Shown here piece by piece: positions 7,434-17,803 of a stretch of DNA of 40,925 nt. The stretch covers positions 1-40,925 of the forward strand of contig CANFCX010000010.1 in NCBI GenBank assembly GCA_947445225.1. Reading direction: 5' to 3'. Within the stretch, counting starts at the first letter, position 1. Each line of letters begins with the position of its first letter. The stretch is from Rhodospirillales bacterium (GTDB lineage Bacteria > Pseudomonadota > Alphaproteobacteria > CACIAM-22H2). The notes beneath the pieces were generated by a model that worked only from the letters and a program-made list of their open reading frames with translations, was not told the DNA's origin and did not search any database. A program made the translations under genes and the position numbers.

Positions 7434-8851
7434 CCGCGCCCGTCCTATGGACCTCCGCCGAGGCCGAGGCCGCGACCGGCGGCCGATCGACGCTTCCTTT
7501 CCGGGCCAGCGGCGTTTCCATCGACAGTCGGACTTTAGTCCCAGGCGACCTGTTCGTCGCCATCTCGGGACCCAACCATGACGGCCACGATTTCATCGCG
7601 GCCGCCATCGCCGCCGGGGCGGCGGCCGCCGTAGTCGGCCGGATGCCACCCGCGATTGTCGGCACCGCTCCCCTCCTGGCGGTCGTCGATCCACGGGTGG
7701 CCTTGGTCGATTTGGCGGCCGCTGCTCGGCGTCGAACTTCGGCGAAAATCATCGGCGTCACCGGCAGCGTCGGCAAGACCGGGACCAAGGAAGCGATCCG
7801 CCTGGCCCTGGCCGCGCAGGGCGCGACCGCGGCCAGCGCCGGCAATTTGAACAATCAATGGGGCCTGCCCCTCAGCCTCGCCCGTACTCCGCGCGACTGC
7901 AAATACGCGGTCTATGAAATGGGCATGAGCCGCGCCGGCGAAATCGCCGCCCTGACCCGTTTGGCCCAGCCCGAGGTCGCGGTGATCACCACGATCGAGG
8001 CCGCCCATCTGGCCAATTTCGCCTCGGTCGAGGACATCGCCAGGGCCAAGGCCGAAATTTTCCTGGGCATGAAAGGCGGGGTTGCGGTCCTCAACCGCGA
8101 TAATCCTCATTTTCCGCTTCTGGCCGCCATCGCGCGCGGCGAAGGCGTGGCCCGGGTGGTCGGCTTCGGCGCCGATGCCGCCGCCGAGGTTCGGCTGATC
8201 GAATACGCGCCGCGCCATGACGGCGCCGCGATCGTGGCGAGTTTCGCCGGGCGCCCGTTGCGTTACCGGCTCGGCCTACCGGGCCGGCATTGGGCCATGA
8301 ACAGCCTGGCCGCTTTGGCGGCGATCGAGGCCGTGGGCGCCGATCTGGCACTCGCCGCGGACATGCTCGGCGGGCTGACCGCGCTGCCCGGCCGCGGCGA
8401 CCGGCGGCGCCTCTCCGTGCCCGGCGGCGCCATCGAGCTGATCGACGACAGCTACAACGCCAGTCCCGCCTCCATGCGCGCGGGTTTCGCCATGCTGCGC
8501 GAGACCCTGCCCGGGCGCACCGGCCGCCGCGTCGCCGTCCTGGGCGACATGCTGGAGCTGGGCGAGACCTCGCGGCGCCTTCATGCCGAGCTGGCGGGCG
8601 CCCTGGAAGCGGCCGGCATCGATCTCGTCTTCACCTGCGGGCGCGACATGGCGGCGTTGAACGAGGCCTTGCCGAAGGTCATGCAAGGCGGTCATGCCGT
8701 GGATGCGGCCGGGCTGGCGCCGGTGATTCCGGCGGCGATCCGGGCCGGCGACGTGGTCCTGGTCAAGGGTTCGCGCGGCAGCCGCATGGACCGGATTGTC
8801 GATGCCCTGTCGCGCCTGGCCGCGACTCCGCCGCGCGCCGCCAATGGCTGA
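7430..8851 (+). CDS. murF: UDP-MurNAc-tripeptide:D-Ala-D-Ala ligase MurF
   Basis: Completes the cytoplasmic muropeptide by adding D-alanyl-D-alanine. The 473-residue protein has the N-terminal SIDSRTLVPGDLFVAI element, the ATP-binding loop GVTGSVGKTGTKEAIR, YEMGMSRAGEI, and the C-terminal DDSYNASPASMRAGF and AVLGDMLELGE motifs. It overlaps murE by 4 bases (ATGA). A 15-base gap before mraY is one of the few breaks in the overlapping chain. Confidence 0.96.
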   Translation: MTAPVLWTSAEAEAATGGRSTLPFRASGVSIDSRTLVPGDLFVAISGPNHDGHDFIAAAIAAGAAAAVVGRMPPAIVGTAPLLAVVDPRVALVDLAAAARRRTSAKIIGVTGSVGKTGTKEAIRLALAAQGATAASAGNLNNQWGLPLSLARTPRDCKYAVYEMGMSRAGEIAALTRLAQPEVAVITTIEAAHLANFASVEDIARAKAEIFLGMKGGVAVLNRDNPHFPLLAAIARGEGVARVVGFGADAAAEVRLIEYAPRHDGAAIVASFAGRPLRYRLGLPGRHWAMNSLAALAAIEAVGADLALAADMLGGLTALPGRGDRRRLSVPGGAIELIDDSYNASPASMRAGFAMLRETLPGRTGRRVAVLGDMLELGETSRRLHAELAGALEAAGIDLVFTCGRDMAALNEALPKVMQGGHAVDAAGLAPVIPAAIRAGDVVLVKGSRGSRMDRIVDALSRLAATPPRAANG

Positions 8852-8866
8852 GGCGGATTAACGAAC

Positions 8867-9955
8867 ATGCTGTTCAACTTCCTCTATCCGCTGGCCGACG
8901 AGTTCAATGCGCTGAACCTGTTCCGCTATCTGTCTTTCCGTTCGGGCGGCGCGGTGATGACGGCGTTGCTCGTCAGCTTCCTGCTCGGTCCCGCCATCAT
9001 CCAGAACCTGAAACGCCGCCAGCGCGAAGGCCAACCGATTCGGACCGACGGGCCGGAAAGCCATCTCATCACCAAAAAGGGCACGCCGACCATGGGCGGC
9101 GTGCTGATCCTGCTCGCGGTCACCATCAGCACGTTGTTATGGGCGGATTTGACCAACGGGTTTGTTTGGGTGGTGTTGTTCGTGACCGCCGGCTTTGGCG
9201 CGGTTGGTTTCGCCGACGACTACAGGAAACTGACGCGGCGCTCCAGCCAAGGTCTGTCGGGCCGTGTCAAATTGCTGGTGCAAGCCGCGATCTCCGCCAT
9301 CGCCGCGCTCGCCATCGCCATGTTGACCCGCGAGCCGCTGACCACCGCGCTCGCCTTTCCCTTCCTCAAATCGCTGCTTTTCGACCTCGGCTGGTTTTTT
9401 ATTCCGTGGGCGGCCTTCGTGATGGTCGGGGCATCCAACTCCGTGAACCTGACCGATGGGCTCGACGGGCTCGCCATCGTGCCGGTGATGATCACCGCCG
9501 GGTGTTTCGCCGCGATCACCTATTTCGTCGGCAACCGCGTGTTCGCCGATTACCTGCTTCTTCATTACGTCGTCGGCTCGGGCGAATTGGCGGTCTTCTG
9601 CGCCGCCCTGGTTGGCGCGAGCCTTGGCTTCCTGTGGTTCAACGCGCCGCCGGCCATGGTGTTCATGGGTGATACCGGATCGTTGTCGGTGGGCGGCGCG
9701 CTCGGCGCGATCAGCGTCATCGTCAAACACGAGATCGTCTTGGCCATCATCGGCGGGCTGTTCGTACTCGAAACCATCTCCGTCATCGTGCAGGTGGTTT
9801 CCTTCAAGCTGACCGGCCGACGTGTCTTTCGCATGGCGCCGTTGCACCATCATTTCGAGAAGAAAGGCTGGGCGGAGCCGACGATCGTCATTCGCTTCTG
9901 GATCGTGGCGACCATTCTGGCGCTGGTTGGCCTGTCCACATTGAAGTTGCGTTGA
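8867..9955 (+). CDS. mraY: Phospho-MurNAc-pentapeptide transferase MraY
   Basis: An integral membrane enzyme transferring phospho-MurNAc-pentapeptide to undecaprenyl phosphate to form lipid I. The 362-residue product is polytopic, with about ten hydrophobic segments. It carries the family motifs [17 protein letters not shown], the catalytic [31 protein letters not shown] and HHHFEKKGW. The stop codon shares its last base with the murD ATG. Confidence 0.97.
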   Translation: MLFNFLYPLADEFNALNLFRYLSFRSGGAVMTALLVSFLLGPAIIQNLKRRQREGQPIRTDGPESHLITKKGTPTMGGVLILLAVTISTLLWADLTNGFVWVVLFVTAGFGAVGFADDYRKLTRRSSQGLSGRVKLLVQAAISAIAALAIAMLTREPLTTALAFPFLKSLLFDLGWFFIPWAAFVMVGASNSVNLTDGLDGLAIVPVMITAGCFAAITYFVGNRVFADYLLLHYVVGSGELAVFCAALVGASLGFLWFNAPPAMVFMGDTGSLSVGGALGAISVIVKHEIVLAIIGGLFVLETISVIVQVVSFKLTGRRVFRMAPLHHHFEKKGWAEPTIVIRFWIVATILALVGLSTLKLR

Positions 9956-11361
9956 TGCGCGCCATCGAAACACGCGATTTCGGCGGACGTCCGGTTGCCG
10001 TGTTCGGCCTCGGCAAATCGGGCCTGGCCGCGGCGCGCGCCCTGCTCGCCAGCGGCGCCCACACCTGGGCCTGGGACGATGACGAGGGCCGGCGGCGCGT
10101 CGCCGGGGCCGAGGGCATCGAACTGGTCGATCTCTACCGGTGCGACTGGCGCGAGCCCGCGGCCCTGATTCTCAGCCCCGGCATCCCGCACACCCATCCC
10201 CGGCCGCATGTCGTGGCCGCCCGCGCCCGCGACGCCGGCGCGGAAATCATCGGCGACGTCGAACTTCTGGTGCGGTCGAGCCCGCGCGCGCGTTATGTCG
10301 GCGTCACCGGCACCAACGGAAAATCGACGACGACCGCGCTGATCGGCCACATCCTGCGCCGCGGCGGCATCAAGGTGGCGATCGGCGGCAATTTGGGCAC
10401 GCCCGCCCTCGAACTCGACGCGCTGGGCGAGGATGGCACCTATGTGTTGGAGTTGTCCTCCTACCAGCTTGAACTGACGCCGTCGCTGACGCTCGCCATC
10501 GCCGTGTTGCTCAACATCACGCCGGACCATCTCGACCGGCATGGCGGCATGACGGGTTATGTCGCGGCCAAGCGCCGGATATTCGCGCGGCTCAACGGCC
10601 CGCGCGCCGCCATTATCGGAATCGACGACGAACACGGGCGTGCCATCGCCGCCGAACTCGCCGCCGCGGGCGAGGCCAAGGTCATTCCGATTTCCGGGCG
10701 GGAGCGTGCTGCCGGCGGCGTTTATGCCATCGACGGCCGGCTTTACGACGATCTTGCCGGCGCCGGCGCCGAGGTTCTGGACATCGGCGCCGTGCCGACA
10801 CTTCCCGGCGCGCATAACGGGCAGAACGCCGCCGCCGCTTATGCCGCGGCGAAACTGGCCGGGCTGAACCGAGCGGCGATCACCGGCGGCATCGCGAGTT
10901 ATCCCGGACTGCCCCACCGCCAGGAACTGGTGGCGACCCTCGAGGGCATCCGCTTTGTTAACGACAGCAAGGCGACCAACGCCGACGCCGCGGCCAAGGC
11001 GCTGGCATCCTACGACACGGTTTATTGGATCGCCGGGGGACGGCCGAAAGAGGGCGGCATCAACTCGCTCGGGCCCTGGTTCGGGCGCATCGCCCACGCC
11101 TTTCTGATCGGCGAGGCGGCCCCGGATTTCGCGCGCACGCTCGCCGGGCATGTGGACACGACCGTGGCCGGCACCTTGGAAGCCGCGCTCGCGGCCGCGT
11201 TCGCCTTGGCCCGCCGCGAGATGCGCCCCAAGGCGGTCGTGCTGCTATCGCCGGCCTGCGCGTCGTTCGACCAATTCGCCAATTTCGAGGCGCGCGGCGC
11301 GGCCTTTCGCGATCTCGTGCGGGGTTTGGCCACGCCCGCCACCGCCGGGGGGGCGCGATGA
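9955..11361 (+). CDS. murD: UDP-MurNAc-L-Ala:D-Glu ligase MurD
   Basis: Adds D-glutamate to UDP-MurNAc-L-Ala. The protein has about 468 residues. The N-terminal nucleotide-binding fold is VAVFGLGKSGLAAARAL, the ATP loop is GVTGTNGKSTTTALIGH, and ELSSYQLE, NITPDHLDRHG, VNDSKATNADA and LLSPACASFDQF follow, all typical. A TTG at 9952 is an alternative in-frame start, but the ATG at 9955, overlapping the mraY TGA by one base, is preferred. It ends in an ATGA overlap with ftsW. Confidence 0.96.
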   Translation: MRAIETRDFGGRPVAVFGLGKSGLAAARALLASGAHTWAWDDDEGRRRVAGAEGIELVDLYRCDWREPAALILSPGIPHTHPRPHVVAARARDAGAEIIGDVELLVRSSPRARYVGVTGTNGKSTTTALIGHILRRGGIKVAIGGNLGTPALELDALGEDGTYVLELSSYQLELTPSLTLAIAVLLNITPDHLDRHGGMTGYVAAKRRIFARLNGPRAAIIGIDDEHGRAIAAELAAAGEAKVIPISGRERAAGGVYAIDGRLYDDLAGAGAEVLDIGAVPTLPGAHNGQNAAAAYAAAKLAGLNRAAITGGIASYPGLPHRQELVATLEGIRFVNDSKATNADAAAKALASYDTVYWIAGGRPKEGGINSLGPWFGRIAHAFLIGEAAPDFARTLAGHVDTTVAGTLEAALAAAFALARREMRPKAVVLLSPACASFDQFANFEARGAAFRDLVRGLATPATAGGAR

Positions 11362-12485
11362 CCGCCTTTCCGCGCAGCGATACCAGCATCGTCGGCCGCT
11401 GGTGGTGGACGGTCGATCGCTGGAGCCTGGTGGCGCTGGCGGTCCTGGTGGCCTTCGGCGTGCTCCTGAGCCTGGCGGCGACGCCGCCGGTGGCCGAGCG
11501 CATCGGCCTGGAGCCCTTCCATTTCGTGCGCCGGCAATTGGTGTTGGTGCCGCCGGCTCTCCTGATCCTGATTGCGGTGTCCATGCTCGATCCACGCGGG
11601 ATCAAGCGGCTGTCGATCGTGGTTTTCGGCGTGGCGTTGCTGCTGGTCATCCTGACCCTGGCGACCGGAGCGGAGATCAAGGGCGCGCGGCGCTGGCTGG
11701 CTCTGGGCGGATTGTCGATCCAGCCGTCGGAATTCCTCAAACCTGCCTTCGCGGTGCTTGCCGCGTGGCTGTTCGCGCGCCAGCACCGGCAGGACGGGTT
11801 TCCCGGCAACATCGCCGCCTTCGGCCTGTGCGCCGCCGTGTTGGTACCGCTGTTGCTCCAGCCCGATGTCGGCATGGCCGCGGTGGTCGCGGCGGTGTGG
11901 TTCGCGCAATTCTTCCTGGCCGGGCTGGGCCTGCGCTGGGTCGGCTTCTTCGCGATGACCGGTCTCGGCGGGCTGGTCGCGGCCTATACGATGCTGCCCC
12001 ACGTCGCCAGCCGCATCGACCGCTTCATCGACCCGAAATCGGGCGACAGTTATCAGATCGATACCGCGCTCGACGCCTTTCTCAATGGCGGGATGTGGGG
12101 CCGCGGCCCGGGCGAAGGAACCGTGAAGGCGATCCTGCCCGATGCCCATAGCGATTTCGTCTTCGCCGTCGCCGGGGAGGAATTGGGCCTGGTCGCCTGC
12201 CTGATCCTGGTCGGGCTTTTCGCCTTCATCGTGCTGCGCGGATTTTCGCGGCTTCTCGACGAACGCGACTTGTTCGTCCTGCTTGCCACCGCCGGCCTGC
12301 TCGTGCAGTTCGGCCTGCAAGCCCTGATCAACATGGGTTCGGCGCTCCATTTGATCCCGACCAAGGGCATGACCCTGCCGTTCATTTCCTATGGCGGCTC
12401 CTCGCTGATCGCCTTGTCGCTCGCCATGGGCATGTTGATGGCGCTGACGCGGCGGCGCGTCGGCCATGGGGAGGCGGATTCGTGA
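11358..12485 (+). CDS. ftsW: Septal peptidoglycan glycosyltransferase FtsW
   Basis: A SEDS-family polymerase that extends septal glycan strands from lipid II together with FtsI. The 375-residue protein has about ten membrane segments and the SEDS signatures GARRWL, IQPSEFLKPAF, LLLQPDVGMAAVV and the C-terminal LPFISYGGSSLIALSLAMG. The ATG at 11358 overlaps the murD stop; longer in-frame extensions upstream lie inside murD and are not conserved. The gene ends in a GTGA overlap with murG. Confidence 0.95.
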   Translation: MTAFPRSDTSIVGRWWWTVDRWSLVALAVLVAFGVLLSLAATPPVAERIGLEPFHFVRRQLVLVPPALLILIAVSMLDPRGIKRLSIVVFGVALLLVILTLATGAEIKGARRWLALGGLSIQPSEFLKPAFAVLAAWLFARQHRQDGFPGNIAAFGLCAAVLVPLLLQPDVGMAAVVAAVWFAQFFLAGLGLRWVGFFAMTGLGGLVAAYTMLPHVASRIDRFIDPKSGDSYQIDTALDAFLNGGMWGRGPGEGTVKAILPDAHSDFVFAVAGEELGLVACLILVGLFAFIVLRGFSRLLDERDLFVLLATAGLLVQFGLQALINMGSALHLIPTKGMTLPFISYGGSSLIALSLAMGMLMALTRRRVGHGEADS

Positions 12486-13621
12486 CCGGCCCCTTGATCG
12501 TCCTGGCCGCGGGCGGAACCGGCGGCCACGTTTTCCCGGCCGAGGCCTTGGCTGGAGTGCTGGCGGCGCGCGGCTTTCAACTGGCGCTGTTCACCGATCG
12601 ACGCGGCGGCGCCTTCGGCAACGCGGTGGCGGGGTTGGACGCGTATCGTTTGCACGCGGCGGCCTTCGCCGGCGGCGTCCTGAGGCGTTCGCTCGCCTTG
12701 GTCGAACTCGGGCGCGGCTTTCTCGAAGCCCGCCGATTGGTCGGACGCCTGGCTCCGGCCGCGGTCGTGGGCTTCGGCGGCTACCCCTCGATCGCCCCCA
12801 TGATCGCGGCGATTCGGGCCGGCGTGCCCACTCTCATCCACGAACAGAACGCGGTTCTCGGCCGCGCCAACCGGCTTCTGGCCGGGCGGGCCACCCGGAT
12901 CGCCACCTGTTTTTCGGCCGTGCGCGGCCTGGCCGGCGTGGCCGGCAGTCGCGCGGTCCTGACCGGCAATCCGGTGCGCCCGGCGATCCTCGCGCTGCGC
13001 GACCGGCCCTTGGTTCCACCGGCCGCGCATGCGTCCTTTCGCGTGCTGGTCACCGGCGGCAGCCAGGGAGCGGCGATTTTTTCACGCGTGGTGCCGGCGG
13101 CGCTGGCGCGGCTCGATGCCGCCCAACGCGCCCGCCTCGCATTGGTGCAGCAATGCCGCGCCGAGGACATCGATTCCGTGCGCGCGGCCTATCGACAAAG
13201 CGGCGTCGCCGCCGAGCTGTCGTCATTCTTCGCCGATCTGCCCGATCGATTGAGCGCAGCCCATCTGGTGATTGGACGCGCCGGCGCCTCGACCGTCGCC
13301 GAAATCACCGTGGCCGGGCGGGCCGCGATCCTGGTGCCCTACCCCGCCGCCGCCGACGATCATCAAAGCGCCAACGCCGCTGCGCTGGCCAATGAAGGCG
13401 CGGCCTGGGTAATGGCGCAGGACGATTTCACCCCGGCGGCTCTCGCGGCGCGGCTCGCCGCATTGATGAACGATCCCGCCGAAATCGTGGTGCGAGCCGG
13501 GCGGGCTGGTGCGTTGGGCCGGCCACGCGCAACCGAACACCTCGCGGACCTGGTCGGCATGCTCGCCGCGGAACCGCCGGTGGCCGCCCACAAACACACG
13601 TCGATGGGGTTGGCGGCATGA
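12482..13621 (+). CDS. murG: Lipid II synthase MurG
   Basis: A peripheral membrane N-acetylglucosaminyltransferase that converts lipid I to lipid II. The 379-residue GT-B protein has the N-terminal glycine loop [16 protein letters not shown], then [28 protein letters not shown], the second-domain loop [12 protein letters not shown], and [11 protein letters not shown] with [14 protein letters not shown] for nucleotide-sugar binding. It uses a GTG start overlapping the ftsW stop by 4 bases, and an ATGA overlap leads into murC. Confidence 0.96.
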   Translation: MTGPLIVLAAGGTGGHVFPAEALAGVLAARGFQLALFTDRRGGAFGNAVAGLDAYRLHAAAFAGGVLRRSLALVELGRGFLEARRLVGRLAPAAVVGFGGYPSIAPMIAAIRAGVPTLIHEQNAVLGRANRLLAGRATRIATCFSAVRGLAGVAGSRAVLTGNPVRPAILALRDRPLVPPAAHASFRVLVTGGSQGAAIFSRVVPAALARLDAAQRARLALVQQCRAEDIDSVRAAYRQSGVAAELSSFFADLPDRLSAAHLVIGRAGASTVAEITVAGRAAILVPYPAAADDHQSANAAALANEGAAWVMAQDDFTPAALAARLAALMNDPAEIVVRAGRAGALGRPRATEHLADLVGMLAAEPPVAAHKHTSMGLAA

Positions 13622-15066
13622 GAGAGTTACCCCTGTCCATCGGCACCATCCATTTTGTCGGCATCGGCGGCATCGGCATGAGCGGCATCGCCGAAATCCT
13701 GCATAATCTCGGCTACAAGGTGCAGGGCAGCGACCTCGTCGAAAGCGCCAACGTCAAACGCCTAGCCGCCCTCGGCATCCCGGTCGGCAAGGGCCACCGC
13801 GCGGAAAACCTGGGCACCGCCCAGGTCGTCGTCATTTCCTCCGCCGTCGCCGCCGACAATCCGGAAGTCGCCGCCGCGCGCGCGCGTTTGATCCCGGTCG
13901 TGCGCCGCGCCGAGATGCTGGGCGAGCTGATGCGGCTGAAATGGTCGGTGGCCATCGCCGGCACTCACGGCAAGACCACCACGACATCGCTGGTCGCCGC
14001 ACTTTTCGACGCCGCCGCCCTCGATCCAACCGTGATCAATGGCGGCATCATCAACGCCTACGGCACCAATGCGCGGCTCGGCGCCGGCGATTGGATGGTG
14101 GTCGAAGCCGACGAATCCGACGGCACCTTCGTCAACCTGCCGGCGACCATCGCCATCGTCACCAACATCGACCCCGAACATCTCGATTTCTACGGCGATT
14201 TCGACGCCGAGCGGCGGGCCTTCGCGACCTTTGTCGGGCGCATCCCCTTTTATGGTTTCGCCGCGATGTGCCTGGATCATCCCGAGGTGCAGGCGCTGAT
14301 CCCCCAAGTCGCCGATCGCCGCGTCGTGACCTATGGCTTTAATCCGCAGGCCGATGTGCGCGGCACCGAACTGCACCTCGACGCCAACGGAGCCCGTTTC
14401 GACGCCGTCATCGCCGATCGCCTCGGCGGCGGCAGCCGGACGATCACCGGCCTGACGCTGCCGCTGGTGGGCGCGCATAACGTGCAGAATTCGCTGGCCG
14501 TCATCGCCGTCGCCACCGAGATGGGCATGGACGATGCCGTGATCCGCAAGGCGCTTGCCGGCTTCCGCGGGGTCAAGCGGCGCTTCACCAAGACCGGCGA
14601 GACGCGCGGCATCACGGTCATCGACGATTACGGCCATCATCCCGTCGAGATCGCGGCCGTGCTCAAGGCCGCGCGCAGCACCGGACCCAACAACGTGATC
14701 GCGGTCGTCCAGCCCCACCGTTTCACACGGCTATCGGCGCTGTTCGAGGAATTCTGCACCTGTTTCAACGACGCCGATGTCGTCATCGTCGCCGATGTCT
14801 ACGCGGCCGGCGAAAAGCCGATCGAGGGCGCCAACCGGGACGCCCTGGTCGAAGGGCTGCGCGCCCGCGGTCATCGCCGCGTCATTCCCATGCCCGCGCC
14901 CGAGGCCTTGGCCGAAATGGTGGCGGGGGTCGCCGGCCAGGGCGACCTCGTCGTCTGCCTCGGCGCGGGCACCATCACCCAATGGGCGCATGCGCTTCCC
15001 GGAGAATTGGCGGCCTTGACCGGCCCGGCCGGTGAAGAGCTGCACCGCGCCGGAGGGGCGCGATGA
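13618..15066 (+). CDS. murC: UDP-MurNAc:L-alanine ligase MurC
   Basis: First of the four Mur ligases in the pathway, adding L-alanine to UDP-MurNAc. The 482-residue protein shows [20 protein letters not shown] at the N-terminus, the ATP loop [38 protein letters not shown], and [12 protein letters not shown] in the C-terminal domain. It has 4-base overlaps at both ends, with murG and murB. Confidence 0.97.
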   Translation: MRELPLSIGTIHFVGIGGIGMSGIAEILHNLGYKVQGSDLVESANVKRLAALGIPVGKGHRAENLGTAQVVVISSAVAADNPEVAAARARLIPVVRRAEMLGELMRLKWSVAIAGTHGKTTTTSLVAALFDAAALDPTVINGGIINAYGTNARLGAGDWMVVEADESDGTFVNLPATIAIVTNIDPEHLDFYGDFDAERRAFATFVGRIPFYGFAAMCLDHPEVQALIPQVADRRVVTYGFNPQADVRGTELHLDANGARFDAVIADRLGGGSRTITGLTLPLVGAHNVQNSLAVIAVATEMGMDDAVIRKALAGFRGVKRRFTKTGETRGITVIDDYGHHPVEIAAVLKAARSTGPNNVIAVVQPHRFTRLSALFEEFCTCFNDADVVIVADVYAAGEKPIEGANRDALVEGLRARGHRRVIPMPAPEALAEMVAGVAGQGDLVVCLGAGTITQWAHALPGELAALTGPAGEELHRAGGAR

Positions 15067-16010
15067 TCGTGGCTCCGATGGCGCAGGATCACCTCATCGA
15101 CCGGCTGCCGCCCGTGCGCGGAAGGTACACCGCCGACGCGCCGCTTTCAGGGATCACCTGGTTCCGGGTCGGCGGTCCGGCCGAAGTGATGTTCCGCCCG
15201 GCCGATAGCGACGACCTCGCCGCATTTCTCGCCGCGCGGCCGCGGGATGTTCCAATCACCGTTTTGGGCGTCGCCTCGAATCTTCTGGTGCGCGACGGCG
15301 GTATTCCAGGCGTCGTCATTCGGCTGGGCCGCGCCTTCGCCGAGGTGGCGGCGACGGGTTTGAACATCCGCGCCGGCGCCGGGGCGCTCGACGCCACTGT
15401 CGCCTTGGTCGCCCGCGACGCCGGGATCGGCGGGCTCGAATTCCTGTCGGGTGTGCCGGGGACGATCGGCGGGGCCTTGCGGATGAATGCCGGCGCTTAT
15501 GGCGGCGACATGAAGACGGCGACGGTCTCGGCCACGATCCTGGATGCGAGCGGCGGGCGGCGTGTCCTGACCGGCGCGGAGATCGGCTTCGTCTATCGCG
15601 GGAGCGAGGTGCCCGATGATTCGATTTTCGTCGCGGCCGAACTTGCCGGCGCGGCCGCTTCGACGCTCGACATCGCGCGCCGCATGGAAGCGATCGCCAC
15701 CGCGCGCGCCGAAAGCCAGCCGATCCGCAGCCGCACCGGGGGCAGCACCTTCACCAATCCGGCGAGTCTCGGCGGCCTGAAGGCCTGGCAGCTTATCGAG
15801 GCGGCGGGATGCCGCGGCCTGCGCCTGGGCGGCGCCATGGTGTCGGAAAAACACTGCAATTTTCTGATCAACACCGGGGGCGCCACGGCGGCGGATATCG
15901 AGGCGCTCGGCGAGGAAGTTCGGCGGCGTGTCCTCGACAACAGCGGCATCGCGTTGGAATGGGAAATCCGCCGCATCGGCGTGCCGGTCGAAGGGAGGCG
16001 GACGTCATGA
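15063..16010 (+). CDS. murB: UDP-N-acetylenolpyruvoylglucosamine reductase MurB
   Basis: An FAD- and NADPH-dependent reductase forming UDP-MurNAc. The 315-residue protein has the FAD-binding segments [15 protein letters not shown] and [13 protein letters not shown], the core [20 protein letters not shown] with GAYGG, and the active-site region [10 protein letters not shown]. The late stretch [19 protein letters not shown] is typical of type I MurB. The ATG at 15063 overlaps the murC stop; a second ATG five codons on (15078) is also possible. Confidence 0.96.
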   Translation: MIVAPMAQDHLIDRLPPVRGRYTADAPLSGITWFRVGGPAEVMFRPADSDDLAAFLAARPRDVPITVLGVASNLLVRDGGIPGVVIRLGRAFAEVAATGLNIRAGAGALDATVALVARDAGIGGLEFLSGVPGTIGGALRMNAGAYGGDMKTATVSATILDASGGRRVLTGAEIGFVYRGSEVPDDSIFVAAELAGAAASTLDIARRMEAIATARAESQPIRSRTGGSTFTNPASLGGLKAWQLIEAAGCRGLRLGGAMVSEKHCNFLINTGGATAADIEALGEEVRRRVLDNSGIALEWEIRRIGVPVEGRRTS

Positions 16011-16936
16011 ACCGCCGCATCGCCGTGCTCATGGGCGGCATTTCGGCCGAACGCGAGGTCTCGCTGGTCAGCGGGCGCGCCGTGGCCGCCGGTTTGCGCC
16101 AAGCCGGTTACGAGGCCGTCGAGATCGATGTCGGCGCGGACGTACACGCGCTGATCAAGGCTCTGACGCCCCGGCCCGATGTCGTCTTCAACGCGCTGCA
16201 CGGACGTTTCGGCGAGGATGGCTGCATCCAGGGCCTGCTCGATTTGCTCGGCATCCCCTATACCCATTCCGGGGTTCTGGCCTCGGCCATCGCCATGGAC
16301 AAACCGACCGCGCGCAAGGTGTTCGCCGCAGCCGGCCTGCGCTGCCCGGAGGGTCAGGTCATCCCGCGCGAGGCGGTTCCCTCAGCGATTCCCATGGCCC
16401 CGCCTTTCGTCTTGAAGCCGATCAATGAAGGATCGAGCGTCGGCGTCCACATCGTTTTCGACGACGACGGCCTCGCGGCCTTCGCGGCTTCGGCCTGGCC
16501 CTATGGCGAGGAAGTCCTGGTCGAGCGTTATATCCCGGGTCGCGAGATCACGGTCGCGGTGCTCGGCGACCGCGCGCTCGGCGTGCTGGAAATTCGCCCG
16601 AACAACGGCTTTTACGACTACGCCGCGAAATACACCGACGGAAAGGCGATCCATCTGGTGCCGGCGCCGATGCCGCCGGAGGATTACGGCGCCACGCTCG
16701 ATATCGCGTTGCAAGCCCATCGCACGCTGGGCTGCCGCGGCGTGAGCCGCGCCGATCTGCGGTATGACGACACCGGCGCCGGGCGCGCGGGCATCTACCT
16801 GCTCGAGGTCAACACCCAGCCAGGCATGACGCCGCTGTCGCTGGTTCCCGAAATCGCCGCCCACGCCGGGATCTCCTTTCCCCGATTGGTGTCCATGTTG
16901 GTGGAGGACGCACGATGCGCGCCCCGCCACGGCTGA
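16007..16936 (+). CDS. ddl: D-alanine--D-alanine ligase
   Basis: An ATP-grasp enzyme making D-Ala-D-Ala for MurF. The product has 309 residues. It begins RRIAVLMGGISAEREVSLVS and has NALHGRFGEDGCIQGLLDLL, the ATP-grasp lysine segment PFVLKPINEGSSVGVHIV, and the metal-binding end LLEVNTQPGMTPLSLVPE. The ATG at 16007 overlaps the murB stop by 4 bases. Its last 22 bases overlap ftsQ. A position between murB and ftsQ is the usual alphaproteobacterial arrangement. Confidence 0.96.
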   Translation: MNRRIAVLMGGISAEREVSLVSGRAVAAGLRQAGYEAVEIDVGADVHALIKALTPRPDVVFNALHGRFGEDGCIQGLLDLLGIPYTHSGVLASAIAMDKPTARKVFAAAGLRCPEGQVIPREAVPSAIPMAPPFVLKPINEGSSVGVHIVFDDDGLAAFAASAWPYGEEVLVERYIPGREITVAVLGDRALGVLEIRPNNGFYDYAAKYTDGKAIHLVPAPMPPEDYGATLDIALQAHRTLGCRGVSRADLRYDDTGAGRAGIYLLEVNTQPGMTPLSLVPEIAAHAGISFPRLVSMLVEDARCAPRHG

Positions 16937-17775
16937 CCGCGCCGCGTAGCGGCGCGCCCCGACGCCAGGCTCGGCGCCGGCTAAAGCTGCGGCCGTCGCG
17001 GCAGACGCTGCGCTGGATCGGGATCGGGCTCGGCACGCTTCTGGCTGGGGCCGGAATCGTCACGCTCATCCGTTCGCCGCTGCCGGCGACGGCCTGGATC
17101 TTAACGGCGGACGCGGCGCTCGGCCTGTCGTCCCGCGCCGGTTTTGCCTTGCGCGACGTCTATGTCGAGGGACGCGGGGAGACCGCGCGCGAGCGGGTTC
17201 TCATCGCACTCGGCGTCAACCTCGGCCAGCCCCTGGCCAGTATCGACATCGAGGCGGCGCGCGCGCGGCTCGCGGCGCTGCCCTGGATCAAGGACGCCGC
17301 CATCGAACGCCGCCTGCCCGGCACGTTGTATGTGCGGCTAAGCGAGCGCCAGCCCATGGCGTTATGGCAAAGGCGCGGTGAAATCGTGGTCATCGACGGC
17401 GAGGGTGTGGAGATCGCCGAGGCTCCGCTCGAGCGTTTCGCCGCGCTTCCGCTTGTCGTGGGTGAGGGCGCGCCAGCGGCGGCGCCCGCACTTCTGGCGA
17501 TCCTGGCGCGCGAGCCCGAACTGCGCCGGCGGGTGACCGCGGCGGTGTTCGTCGGCCAACGCCGCTGGACGTTGCGCCTCGACGATTCGATCGACGTCCA
17601 TCTGCCGGAAGACGACACCGCGGCGGCGTGGATGCGGCTAGCCGACATCGATCGACGCGACAAGGTGCTCGAACGCGAAATCTCGGCCGTCGATCTACGC
17701 CTGCCGGATCGCCTCGTCCTTCGCACCGTCCGTAGCCTGCCGCGCAAGCCGCCGGCGGCGGGACGCCAGACATGA
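16915..17775 (+). CDS. ftsQ: Cell division protein FtsQ
   Basis: A bitopic divisome protein linking early and late division proteins through FtsL/FtsB. The 286-residue product has a basic, proline-rich cytoplasmic N-terminus (about 1-38), one transmembrane segment (about 40-60), a POTRA domain (about 75-145, with LRDVYVEGRGETARERVLIA and LPWIKDAAIERRLPGTLYVR), and the FtsQ domain containing ERQPMALWQ. It overlaps ddl by 22 bases, the longest overlap in the cluster, and is followed by a 28-base gap before ftsA. Confidence 0.93.
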   Translation: MRAPPRLTAPRSGAPRRQARRRLKLRPSRQTLRWIGIGLGTLLAGAGIVTLIRSPLPATAWILTADAALGLSSRAGFALRDVYVEGRGETARERVLIALGVNLGQPLASIDIEAARARLAALPWIKDAAIERRLPGTLYVRLSERQPMALWQRRGEIVVIDGEGVEIAEAPLERFAALPLVVGEGAPAAAPALLAILAREPELRRRVTAAVFVGQRRWTLRLDDSIDVHLPEDDTAAAWMRLADIDRRDKVLEREISAVDLRLPDRLVLRTVRSLPRKPPAAGRQT

Positions 17776-17803
17776 GCCGACCTTCGGGAGATATGGAAGA
17801 CAG

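Noticed and set aside
11022-12467. 481-codon minus-strand open frame
   Set aside because: It is antisense to murD/ftsW and is glutamine/arginine-rich without any motif.
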